DNA of 64,000 bases from Pseudarthrobacter sp. IC2-21 (GTDB lineage Bacteria; Actinomycetota; Actinomycetes; Actinomycetales; Micrococcaceae), in NCBI RefSeq assembly GCF_034048115.1, contig NZ_CP139145.1, forward strand, positions 2,232,001 through 2,296,000. Direction: 5' to 3'. The translations under genes and the position numbers were made by a program. The notes below the pieces were generated by a model. It was given only the letters and a program-made list of their open reading frames with translations, was not told where the DNA came from and made no database searches. Of the stretch, positions 36,522 to 44,787 are shown one piece after another (within the stretch, counting starts at the first letter, position 1; each line of letters opens with the position of its first letter).

Positions 36522-39188
36522 ATGACGTACGTCAATAGCTTGGTGGATGTGGGGCCGGGGGATGTTCCCCTCGTCGGTGGCAAGGCTGTGGGCTTGGGCG
36601 GCCTCATTCAGGCAGGGGTTCCCGTTCCTGAAGGTTTTGTGCTGAACACCTCCGCCTACACGGATTTTGTGCGTGAAAATGACCTGGATACGGACATACG
36701 TGGTCTGGCCGCACTGCCGCTGCAGGCGTCGCCGCAGGATTACGAGGATGCTTCCACCCGGATCCGGGCGCTGTTCGCACAGGGGACAGTGCCGTCCGGC
36801 GTCGCCGCGGAACTGGACGACGCCTACGGCCGTCTCGGCGATGGAAACGCAGCAGTCGCCGTGCGATCCTCCGCCACGGCGGAGGACCTCGCCTCGGCCA
36901 GCTTCGCCGGCCAGCAGGACACCTACCTGAATGTGGTGGGGGCCGGGGAGCTGCACACAGCGGTCATCAATTGTTGGGCTTCCCTGTGGACCGCACGCGC
37001 CATGGCCTACCGCGCCCGCGAGGGCATAGCACCGGACACGGTCCGTCTCGCCGTGGTGGTCCAGAGCATGGTGGAGGCCCAGTCAGCCGGCGTCATGTTC
37101 ACCGCCAACCCCGCCACCGGGCGCCGCGACCAGACCGTGATAAGCGCCGCGTGGGGTCTGGGCGAGTCAGTGGTTAGCGGAACGGTCACCACCGATGATC
37201 TCGTGGTCGATGCCGGGACGGGCCGGGTATCCTCGCGGCAAACTGCCGACAAGGACGTCATGACCGTCTCCGCGGAGCATGGTACGAAGGAACAGCCCGT
37301 CCCGGAAGGACGGCGCCGGGTGCCCGTTCTCAATGACCGGGATGCGGCCGAACTGGCCGGTTACGGAAGGCGGATTGCGGCGTATTTCGGGCAACCACAG
37401 GACATTGAGTGGGCGCGGGCCGGCAACGGATTCCATATCCTGCAGTCCCGTCCCATCACTGCCCTTCCGGAACCGGCCGCGGACGTTCCGGACTCGTGGC
37501 CCGTGCCCTACCCGAAAGGCCTCTACTTCCGCGCAAGCATCGTGGAGCAGATGCCCGATCCGCTCTCGCCGCTGTTCGCCGATCTCATCGATGGCTCGGT
37601 ATCCAAATCCCTTCGGGCCCTGATGGCCGAAGCGGTCGGCAGGAACGTTGTTGGCGAAGGCGATGTGGGGTTACCCACCGTGAACGGCTACGCCTATTAC
37701 TACTACCGCACCTCGGCAATGTGGCGGGTGACGGTAAGGTCGCTCACGGCAGTACGGGCCCTCTTCCGCGGCCAGGCCCGCCTGGGAGTGGCCGGCTGGC
37801 GGGAATACTCGCACCCGCGCTACGAACAAGTGGTTAGGGATTGGTCCGCCAAACCGGTCCGCGGGCTCTCCGGTGAGGAACTGCTTGACGGGGTCCAGGT
37901 GCTGCTGGACGCCGGCACCGTGTATTACACCGCCGTGCAGTCAATCATTCCGCTGGCCGCCACCAGTGAACTCTCTTTCCGGGGGTTTTACGACAGGTTC
38001 GTCCGGCGTGACGGCGATCCCCCGGCCCAGATTTTCCTGCTCGGCTACGACAGCGAACCCATCCGGGCGGAAAAGTCCCTGTTTGACCTCGCGGCGTGGG
38101 TGCGGGGGGTGCCGGGGCTGGCCTCGGTCATCCTTGAAGAATCGACGACGGCGCTCGCCGCCTCCCAGCGCACGGGCACCGCGCCGGAGGCGTTCGGGGA
38201 GGCACTGTGGCAGCAATGGCATCAACGTTTCCAGAACCATTTGGACCGCTTCGGACACGCGGTGTACAACCTGGACTTCGCCAGCCCCGTGCCGGCGGAT
38301 GATCCCGCAACGCTGCTGGAGACTGTGAAGTTTTACCTGCGCGGTCAGGGCAACAACCCCTACGAGCGGCAGCGGCTCGCGGCCGACCGGCGGGAGGAGC
38401 AGACCAGCCGCATGGCCGCCCGGCTGGGACCGCGCCGGCGCGCCGTGTTTTACCGTCTGCTCCGCTGGGCCCAGAGCACCGGGCCGATCCGTGAGGACGC
38501 CCTGGCCGATGTCGGGCTCGCGTGGCCGCTGCTGCGCCGAATCCTGCTCGAACTCGGACAGCGGCTGGTCGGCTCCGCTGTGCTCACCCAAGCGGACGAC
38601 GTCTTCTGGCTGCGCTTCAGGGAGCTGCAAAGCGCCGTCGAGTTCGGCCTGGCCGCACCGGGAACGGCTGCCGTGGCCATCACCGGCGCCGACCGGCCCG
38701 TCCGTGCCGCTGCGGTGGAGGAGCGCAGGATGCTGTGGCGCGGCCAGGTCAAGGCCGCCGCCCCCCAGCTGCTCCCCGAGAACCGGTGGATGGAAAGGGC
38801 CTTCGGATCGATGATGCCGGCGGGCCCGCAACACCAGGTGGGCAACGTGATCAAAGGCGCCGGCGCGAGTTCGGGCCGGGTCAGTGCTCCGGCCAGCGTC
38901 CTCCACGGTCCTCACGACTTCGCCCTGATGAGACCGGGCGACGTCCTGGTGGCCAGGATCACCACTCCCGCCTGGACTTCGCTGTTCGCCATGGCTTCGG
39001 CGGTGGTGACCGACGTCGGCGGCCCCCTGAGCCACAGCTCAATCGTGGCCCGGGAATACGGCATCCCTGCGGTGCTCGGCACCGGAGTAGCCACCCAGCG
39101 GATTACCAGCGGCCAGCGGATCACGGTGGATGGCGACGCCGGCACCGTCATCATCGAATCCGCGCCCGATGACGCGGCGGCCCGCTGA
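36522..39188 (+). CDS. PEP/pyruvate-binding, PEP-utilising enzyme (rifampin phosphotransferase-like)
   Basis: This 888-aa protein has an N-terminal ATP-grasp PPDK_N domain (residues 1-320, VGGKAVGLGGLIQAGVPVPEGF, AVRSSATAEDLASASFAGQQ) and a C-terminal swivelling His domain (about 800-885) with the phospho-His in VGGPLSHSSIVAREYGIPAV. It lacks the C-terminal PEP/pyruvate barrel of PEP synthase, so the layout is like rifampin phosphotransferase (ATP-binding, substrate-binding middle, His domain). The middle 450 residues bear the substrate specificity, which I cannot predict; antibiotic phosphorylation is only one option. ATG at 36522. Confidence 0.82.
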   Translation: MTYVNSLVDVGPGDVPLVGGKAVGLGGLIQAGVPVPEGFVLNTSAYTDFVRENDLDTDIRGLAALPLQASPQDYEDASTRIRALFAQGTVPSGVAAELDDAYGRLGDGNAAVAVRSSATAEDLASASFAGQQDTYLNVVGAGELHTAVINCWASLWTARAMAYRAREGIAPDTVRLAVVVQSMVEAQSAGVMFTANPATGRRDQTVISAAWGLGESVVSGTVTTDDLVVDAGTGRVSSRQTADKDVMTVSAEHGTKEQPVPEGRRRVPVLNDRDAAELAGYGRRIAAYFGQPQDIEWARAGNGFHILQSRPITALPEPAADVPDSWPVPYPKGLYFRASIVEQMPDPLSPLFADLIDGSVSKSLRALMAEAVGRNVVGEGDVGLPTVNGYAYYYYRTSAMWRVTVRSLTAVRALFRGQARLGVAGWREYSHPRYEQVVRDWSAKPVRGLSGEELLDGVQVLLDAGTVYYTAVQSIIPLAATSELSFRGFYDRFVRRDGDPPAQIFLLGYDSEPIRAEKSLFDLAAWVRGVPGLASVILEESTTALAASQRTGTAPEAFGEALWQQWHQRFQNHLDRFGHAVYNLDFASPVPADDPATLLETVKFYLRGQGNNPYERQRLAADRREEQTSRMAARLGPRRRAVFYRLLRWAQSTGPIREDALADVGLAWPLLRRILLELGQRLVGSAVLTQADDVFWLRFRELQSAVEFGLAAPGTAAVAITGADRPVRAAAVEERRMLWRGQVKAAAPQLLPENRWMERAFGSMMPAGPQHQVGNVIKGAGASSGRVSAPASVLHGPHDFALMRPGDVLVARITTPAWTSLFAMASAVVTDVGGPLSHSSIVAREYGIPAVLGTGVATQRITSGQRITVDGDAGTVIIESAPDDAAAR

Positions 39189-39206
39189 CCGGCACCTGCA
39201 AGGCAG

Positions 39207-41555
39207 CTAGCGGTCAGCTTTCCGTTGGGTGTTCTGCGCCGGGGAAGTCAGGTTCTCCGGTTCCGCCCTGGCATCGGGCACGAGACTGAAGGCGCCCTCC
39301 TCCTCGAGGGCGTTGTGCAGCCGGAGAATGGCGTAGAGGCCGTAGAGCAGCCGGCGGAGCTCGATGATGTCTTCGGCGCGCGCGTCTCTTTCGAGACCGT
39401 TCAGCAAGCGGTGGAGCCGGCTGATGAGGTGCTCGATTTCGGCGTGGGTGCGGCTCATGTCGGCTGTCGCGTTCGACCCGCCAAGGGCGCGGGCCACCAG
39501 CGGCACCAGGAGTTCCTCGTCGGCCCGCTCGTGCGGGAGCAGTTCGGTTTCGAGGCGGCCGAGCAGGACCCGGGCCGGGGCCAGGTCCGGGTCGCGGGTG
39601 GTGAGGGTGTCAGCCACGGCGCGTATCTGCTCAACCACGGCACTTACGGCGTCGTGCTGGGTTTTCAGCCGGCGTGCGGTGGCAATATCCGCCGGCGCCA
39701 TGTTAATGGTGTGGGATATTCCGGGGATCACTGCACGCAGGGCAATGCCTATCGCCAGGACATCGATGACCTCCTGCAGCACGGCTCCGGCTGCCGGGGC
39801 GAGGAAGCCGGCTGCTGCAGCGACCATGGCGGCCAGGGACAGGCCCATGCCCACCACGACGGCCTGCATGCCGATCCTCATCGAACGGCGCGCGATGAGG
39901 ATGGCGTCGGCAAGGGCGTCGATCCGGTCCACGGTCAGCACAACGTCCGCAGCTTCCGAGGACGCGGTGGCACCCCGTGCCGCCAAGGCCACCCCGACTC
40001 CGGCGGCGGCGAGCGCCGGAGCGTCGTTCACACCATCCCCCACCATGATGGTGGAGGCATTGGCGGATTCAGCCGTAATCACTTGGAGCTTCTCCCCCGG
40101 GTCACAGTCGGCCCGGACGGAATCAACTCCAACCACCCGGCCCACTGTATGCGCGATGTCCTCGCGGTCACCTGTCACCAGAACGATCCTGCCGATGCCC
40201 GCGGCGCGCAGGGCCCGGATCATTCGCGGGGCGTCCGGCCTGACCGGGTCCTCCAGCAGGAACGCTCCGCAGGGTTCGCCATCGACCGCGATGAAGACGG
40301 TCAGCGATCCGTCCAGGTCGGCGCGCCGGCGCACCTGGCGCACCCAGCCCGGTTCAACGCCCGGCGCGATCCAGGCTGCCTTCCCGAGTCTGACTTCGTG
40401 GACGCCGACCATTCCCCTGAGCCCGTAGCCGTGTTCCTCGTGCACGTCTTCGGGCATTTCAAGCTTCAGGTCCCTGCGGGTGGCTGCGGTCACGATCGCA
40501 CTGGCCAGGACATGCGGTGAGACCTGGTCGAGGGAAGCTGCCAGGCGGAGGATCTCATCGGCGTCAACAGTGTCGGCGGCCGTGACCGTGTCGGCGACGG
40601 TGGGCTGCCCCCGCGTGAGGGTGCCTGTCTTATCGAAGAGGGCAGCCCTGCCCGCTGCCAGGCGTTCGAGGGCGCCGCCGCCTTTGATCACCACACCGAT
40701 GCTCGCGGCGCGCGACAGTCCGGACATGATGGCGATCGGGGCTGCCAGGAGAAGCGGGCAGGGTGTGGCGACAACGAGGACCGCCACGGCCCGTACCGGG
40801 TCTGCACTGAGGGCCCAGGCCGCACCGGCCAATACAAGCGTCAGCGGCACGAATAAGGCAGCGAACCGGTCCGCGGTCCGCACGAAGGGAGCTGAAGCGG
40901 CCTGGGCCTGCTCCACCAGGCGAACCACGCCGGCGTAGGTCGAGTCCGCGGCGGTTGCCGTTGCGATCACGTCAATGGGCGCCCCGGCGTTCACCACGCC
41001 GCTGCGGAGGTCTTCGCCGACCACTCTTTCCACCGGCAAGGATTCGCCGGTCAACGCGGACTCGTCGAGGATTCCTGCCGAGAGGAGGCGGCCATCCACG
41101 GCGAGGACTTCCCCGGTGCCAACCACGATGAGGTCACCGGCCGCGAGCGCCTCCACCGGAACCGATTCCACACCGCTCTGGACCCGCCTGCGGGCGGTCC
41201 GGGGCGCCCGCTCAACGAGCAGGCTCAGCTCCCGCCTTGCCCGCGCGCCGGCCCGCGCCTCCAGAAGCCGGCCGGTCGCCAGCATCACGGTGATCATTGC
41301 CCCGGCGAAGGGCTCATTCACCCACAGGGCACCTGCCAGGGCCAGTACCGCGATAATATCCACGGTGGCTTCCCGGCGCCTGAGGGCACCTGCCACCCAG
41401 GCGACGGCGAACACCAGACCCAGAACCGTGCCAGCCGCCCACAGCAGCTCCGCCGGCGGGTCCTGGCCGAGCAGCCAGGCCGCACCGCCGGCCGCCAGCA
41501 GAAGGATCGAGGCAACGAAGAACAGCAACTCAATGCGGTCACGCAGGTACGTCAT
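39207..41555 (-). CDS. P1B-5-type metal ATPase with C-terminal hemerythrin-like domain
   Basis: A 782-aa heavy-metal P-type ATPase. It has the A-domain LTGES in DESALTGESLPVERV, the membrane metal motif TPCPLLLAAP, phosphorylation site DKTGTLTRG and hinge GDGVNDAPAL. The C-terminal ~130 residues carry a hemerythrin-like four-helix domain with His/Glu ligands in LLPHERADEE, THAEIEHLI and LRLHNALEEEG. P1B-5 ATPases with TPC motif and C-terminal hemerythrin domain are known and have been linked to Ni and Fe export; specificity here is inferred. Two DosR-like boxes lie in the shared upstream gap. Confidence 0.88.
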   Translation of the reverse strand: MTYLRDRIELLFFVASILLLAAGGAAWLLGQDPPAELLWAAGTVLGLVFAVAWVAGALRRREATVDIIAVLALAGALWVNEPFAGAMITVMLATGRLLEARAGARARRELSLLVERAPRTARRRVQSGVESVPVEALAAGDLIVVGTGEVLAVDGRLLSAGILDESALTGESLPVERVVGEDLRSGVVNAGAPIDVIATATAADSTYAGVVRLVEQAQAASAPFVRTADRFAALFVPLTLVLAGAAWALSADPVRAVAVLVVATPCPLLLAAPIAIMSGLSRAASIGVVIKGGGALERLAAGRAALFDKTGTLTRGQPTVADTVTAADTVDADEILRLAASLDQVSPHVLASAIVTAATRRDLKLEMPEDVHEEHGYGLRGMVGVHEVRLGKAAWIAPGVEPGWVRQVRRRADLDGSLTVFIAVDGEPCGAFLLEDPVRPDAPRMIRALRAAGIGRIVLVTGDREDIAHTVGRVVGVDSVRADCDPGEKLQVITAESANASTIMVGDGVNDAPALAAAGVGVALAARGATASSEAADVVLTVDRIDALADAILIARRSMRIGMQAVVVGMGLSLAAMVAAAAGFLAPAAGAVLQEVIDVLAIGIALRAVIPGISHTINMAPADIATARRLKTQHDAVSAVVEQIRAVADTLTTRDPDLAPARVLLGRLETELLPHERADEELLVPLVARALGGSNATADMSRTHAEIEHLISRLHRLLNGLERDARAEDIIELRRLLYGLYAILRLHNALEEEGAFSLVPDARAEPENLTSPAQNTQRKADR

Positions 41556-41591
41556 GAGCCCATCCTTACATGCGGGACATGAGCCGAAGTA

Positions 41592-41607
41592 GCGTCCAAA
41601 GACCCAC
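41592..41607 (-). promoter_or_regulatory. DosR-like box, minus-strand copy (P1B-5 ATPase promoter)
   Basis: On the minus strand the sequence reads GGGTCTTTGGACGCTA, matching the TCTTTG core and the GGG and CTA ends of the local consensus. Its centre is about 44 bases before the ATPase ATG at 41555. Confidence 0.5.
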
Positions 41608-41625
41608 CGGGACGTTCGCCCCTAC
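41608..41625 (+). promoter_or_regulatory. DosR-like box, plus-strand copy (unknown membrane operon)
   Basis: CGGGACGTTCGCCCCTAC contains the full GGGAC and CCCCTA arms. It adjoins the minus-strand copy, with centres about 14-17 bases apart, as in tandem DosR sites. It precedes the operon beginning at 41689. Confidence 0.6.
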
Positions 41626-41688
41626 CGCGCAGCGTGCGCCCTGCCGGACACTGGGCAGGTTCGGGTGTCATCAGGCCTAGGAGGAACC

Positions 41689-41754
41689 ATGGGTAGGTCC
41701 GCGCTTTCGGCCCCGCGGGGGCCTGCTGGCCATGGCCGGGCCGGCGCGGCATGA
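41689..41754 (+). CDS. Possible 21-aa leader ORF with strong Shine-Dalgarno
   Basis: TAGGAGGAACC stands directly before an ATG at 41689; the frame encodes MGRSALSAPRGPAGHGRAGAA and ends in a TGA that overlaps the next ORF start (ATGA at 41751). The downstream ORF has no Shine-Dalgarno of its own, so this may be a leader peptide that feeds ribosomes to it. Alternatively the real start of the next protein is different. No homolog is recognised. Confidence 0.5.
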   Translation: MGRSALSAPRGPAGHGRAGAA

Positions 41755-42221
41755 GTCCGTCCAAGACTGCGGCGGGCAAGCCCGACCGGACCCTGGTGGC
41801 CATCCTGTCCGCGATTGCGCTGCTTGTCGTGGTGGCTTTGGCCGTCGTCTTCACCCGCGGCGCCCCCGAGGCCCTGGATGAGTCCAGACCGGAGGGCGTC
41901 GTCCAGCGTTACAGTACTGCGGTGATCAACGGCGATACGGCCACAGCCAACTCCTTCCTCACGGAATCCGCCAAATCCGTCTGCCGGGGGTACTACGACA
42001 GCGGCCCGCGTCCCGTCCGGGTAGTTCTGATCTCCACCACGGAGCGGGACGACTCGGCCCTGGTCCGGGTCTCACTCGTCAGTTCAGGCGGGGGCGGCCC
42101 GTTCGGGCCGGCGGAGTATGAGATGGAGGACCGTTTCTCCCTGGTCAAATCCGGCGGCACCTGGCGGATCGAGCAGGCGCCGTACCCGCTCGTGTCCTGC
42201 ACCGGACTGTCCAAACCATGA
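41751..42221 (+). CDS. Membrane-anchored hypothetical protein
   Basis: A 156-aa protein with one N-terminal membrane anchor (TLVAILSAIALLVVVALAVVF) and an exposed domain with GVVQRYSTAVINGDTATANSF, WRIEQAPYPLVSC, which resembles NTF2-like lipoprotein domains; two Cys (SVCRG and VSCTG) could form a disulfide. Function unknown. It overlaps the downstream DUF5671 gene (ATGA) and the upstream leader ORF. Confidence 0.75.
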   Translation: MSPSKTAAGKPDRTLVAILSAIALLVVVALAVVFTRGAPEALDESRPEGVVQRYSTAVINGDTATANSFLTESAKSVCRGYYDSGPRPVRVVLISTTERDDSALVRVSLVSSGGGGPFGPAEYEMEDRFSLVKSGGTWRIEQAPYPLVSCTGLSKP

Positions 42222-43945
42222 ACGCCGCAGCCCCAACGCCTCATTCACCGGCGGGGTCAGCGCAGGCCACACTCCGCCGCCTGATCCTCTACGTTCTGTT
42301 GTTCGCCTTGGTGGTGATTACGGCCGTGGGGCTCAGCGGGCTGCTGGAACGCCTGTTCAGCACTGGAGCGCTGGTGGCAGCCGCTGATGTGGAGACAGTG
42401 GCCCGTTCCCTGGCCTTCACCCTGATCGGCGGGCCGCTCGCCGCCCTGCTCTGGTGGCTGGTGTGGCGGAGGCTTGACGACGCGGCGGAACGCGGCTCCG
42501 CGGGATGGGGCGTCTACCTGTCTGCCGTCTACCTGGTCTCCCTGATCGCGGCGGTGACCGGGCTCCTCGCGGCTGCCAGCTCCTTGATCGGCAGCCGGGA
42601 ACCCCTCTGGTACTCCCCGCTGTCGAACGGGATCGTCTGGGCGGCCGTCTGGATCCTGCACCGCTGGATGTGGCGGCACCCTGTCAAACGGCCGGAGGCT
42701 TTGGACGATATCCCGGCCGTCATCGGGTGGGTCTTCGGGCTTCTGGTCGGAGGGGTAGGGGCCATCAATGCCCTGGGCAGCCTGCTTGACGTGGCGATCC
42801 GCGGGCAGATGAGCCTGACCCCGGAGGTGGAGGGCTGGTGGCAGCCTGTCCTGCGGGCTGTGGTGTGGACCATTGGCGGAATTCTGGTGTGGTGGTGGCA
42901 CTGGATCAGGGGCAGCGGACGAAAGATGGCCTCGGCCCTGGTGGATGTGGCACTGATTGGGGTGGGGATCTTCGCCGCAGGCATCACGGCACTTGGCGGC
43001 GCCGGCGTCGTGGTCTTTGTGCTCCTCAGGATCGCCTTCGACCGGAACGATCCGCTGAGCGAATTACTGGCTCCCCTGGGCCCTGCAGCCGCCGCTGCCG
43101 CGATCGGCGTTCTGATCTGGCGGTATTACCGCGTCAGTGGCGCGCAGCGCTCTGCGCGCACCCGGCGTGCGGGCAGGCTGGTCACCTCCGGCGTTGCCTT
43201 GGCCGCTGCCGCAACCGGGGTGGGCGTGGTCATCAATGCAGCGCTTGCCATGGCCGTTTCGCCCCTGGCCGGCGGCGGAACCCGAACCCTGCTGCTCGGC
43301 GGCCTCAGTTCCCTGGTGGTGGGCGGACCGGTGTGGTGGCGGGCGTGGCAGCCGCTGAACCAACCGCAAACCGCGGAGGAAATCCCGCCGGGACGGCGCG
43401 TCTACCTCGTGGCGTTCTTCGGCATCAGCGCCGCTGTGGCCCTTGTGGCCGTCCTGGTAATCGGATACCGGCTCTTCGTGTTCCTGCTGGGCGAGGCGAC
43501 CGGAGGCAGCCTCCTGGAACGGATCCGCTCGCCACTGGGGTTCATGGTCGCGGCGGGACTGGTTGCCGCCTATCACTTTGCCCAGTGGCGCCGTGAGCAC
43601 GCCCTGCTGGCCGCCGCCGCACGGGCGAACGCCCCCACCATTGACGAGGTCATTCTGGTGACCGCCTCGGACCCGGGGCAGCTGTCCGAGGCCATTGCCG
43701 CCGCCACCGGAGCTCACGTCACCGTATGGACGAGGGCCGACGCCGGCGGGATGCTGCCGGCGGAACCTTCACCGGAGGATGGGCTGACCGACAGGGTGAT
43801 CGGTGCCCTCGGCGGCGTCACTGCCACGCACGTCCTCTTGTTGGTTGGTCCGCCCAACGGCCAAACATCGCGGATCGACGTCATACCGCTGGCGGCCCCG
43901 AGGCTGTCCTCGCGGTCCGTTGCCACCGAAAGGTTCGTGAAATGA
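42218..43945 (+). CDS. DUF5671 multi-pass membrane protein
   Basis: A 575-aa integral membrane protein with about 12 hydrophobic segments arranged as repeated four-helix units (LRRLILYVLLFALVVITAVGL begins the first, similar starts recur near residues 180 and 390), which is the DUF5671 pattern. The last ~80 residues form a small soluble domain (TIDEVILVTASDPGQLSEAIA...). Function unknown. It starts at ATGA with the anchored protein and ends at ATGA with the VOC-GyrI gene. Confidence 0.78.
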   Translation: MNAAAPTPHSPAGSAQATLRRLILYVLLFALVVITAVGLSGLLERLFSTGALVAAADVETVARSLAFTLIGGPLAALLWWLVWRRLDDAAERGSAGWGVYLSAVYLVSLIAAVTGLLAAASSLIGSREPLWYSPLSNGIVWAAVWILHRWMWRHPVKRPEALDDIPAVIGWVFGLLVGGVGAINALGSLLDVAIRGQMSLTPEVEGWWQPVLRAVVWTIGGILVWWWHWIRGSGRKMASALVDVALIGVGIFAAGITALGGAGVVVFVLLRIAFDRNDPLSELLAPLGPAAAAAAIGVLIWRYYRVSGAQRSARTRRAGRLVTSGVALAAAATGVGVVINAALAMAVSPLAGGGTRTLLLGGLSSLVVGGPVWWRAWQPLNQPQTAEEIPPGRRVYLVAFFGISAAVALVAVLVIGYRLFVFLLGEATGGSLLERIRSPLGFMVAAGLVAAYHFAQWRREHALLAAAARANAPTIDEVILVTASDPGQLSEAIAAATGAHVTVWTRADAGGMLPAEPSPEDGLTDRVIGALGGVTATHVLLLVGPPNGQTSRIDVIPLAAPRLSSRSVATERFVK

Positions 43946-44787
43946 GTGGAGTGGTACATTTCGAAATCCCCGCGGACGACGAAGACCGGGCGAGGAAATT
44001 CTACGAATCCGTGTTCGGCTGGTCCTTCCAGGTGCTGCCGGACATGGAGTACAGCCTGGCCATGACCACGCCGTCCAGCCAGCGCGGAATGCCCGACCGG
44101 CCCGGAGCCATCAATGGCGGCATCTTCCGCCGCGGTGACATGCTCCCGGCGCCGGTGGTCACCATCGACGTGGAGGACATCGATTCCGCACTGGATCAGG
44201 TCCAGCGCCTGGGCGGGGAAACAGTGCGGAGCCGGATGGAGGTTCCCGGATCCGGCTGGAACGCATATTTCCGGGACACGGAAGGCAACGTGGTGGGGCT
44301 TTGGCAGAACGCCCGGCCAACTAACCGGAGCGTTCAACCCGTCCAGGTCCATTGCGCCGCCCAACCAACCGCCGTCGTCCGGGAAACCGTGCCGATGACT
44401 GCCCTTGCTGACTTCTTCAGCCGAGCCTTCGGGTCCGTTATGGCCGAAGCGCAGCGGCAGAATGTCCAACTCACCGGACCGCCATTCGCGCTCTATCGGG
44501 GAATGCCAACGGAAACGGTCGACGTCGAAGCGGGCTTTCCGATCACCGGTAACCTGTCCGCCACCCAAACAGTGCTCACCGGCACCCTCCCTGAAGCCGA
44601 TGCATTTGAGGCGATCCACACCGGACCCTATGAAACCCTGGGTGAGACGTATTCGGCGATCCAGGACGGGATCAGGGCGGCGGGCAGGACCCCGTCCGAC
44701 GCCATGTGGGAGTACTACCTGAACGGGCCTCCCGCCGAACCGGACCCCCGGAAGTGGCAGACCCGGGTGGTGTGGCCGGTGACCTGA
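43942..44787 (+). CDS. VOC domain fused to GyrI-like effector-binding domain
   Basis: A 281-aa two-domain protein. Residues 1-120 are a VOC/glyoxalase domain (VVHFEIPADDEDRARKFYESVFGW, GSGWNAYFRDTEGNVVGLW). Residues 130-281 are a GyrI-like small-molecule-binding domain (TALADFFSRAFGSVMAEAQ, IHTGPYETLGETYSAIQDGI, WEYYLNGPPAEPDPRKWQT). The fusion suggests binding of a hydrophobic or cationic ligand. Translational coupling on both sides (ATGA, TGATG). Confidence 0.85.
   Translation: MSGVVHFEIPADDEDRARKFYESVFGWSFQVLPDMEYSLAMTTPSSQRGMPDRPGAINGGIFRRGDMLPAPVVTIDVEDIDSALDQVQRLGGETVRSRMEVPGSGWNAYFRDTEGNVVGLWQNARPTNRSVQPVQVHCAAQPTAVVRETVPMTALADFFSRAFGSVMAEAQRQNVQLTGPPFALYRGMPTETVDVEAGFPITGNLSATQTVLTGTLPEADAFEAIHTGPYETLGETYSAIQDGIRAAGRTPSDAMWEYYLNGPPAEPDPRKWQTRVVWPVT

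Noticed and set aside
37941..39035. 364-codon minus-strand ORF opposite the RPH-like gene
   Set aside because: A shadow of a well-supported coding gene; low-complexity composition and no motif.
39225..40520. Long plus-strand ORF (431 codons) opposite the P1B-5 ATPase gene
   Set aside because: High GC produces long antisense frames; the product has no family features and the opposite strand is a complete P-type ATPase.
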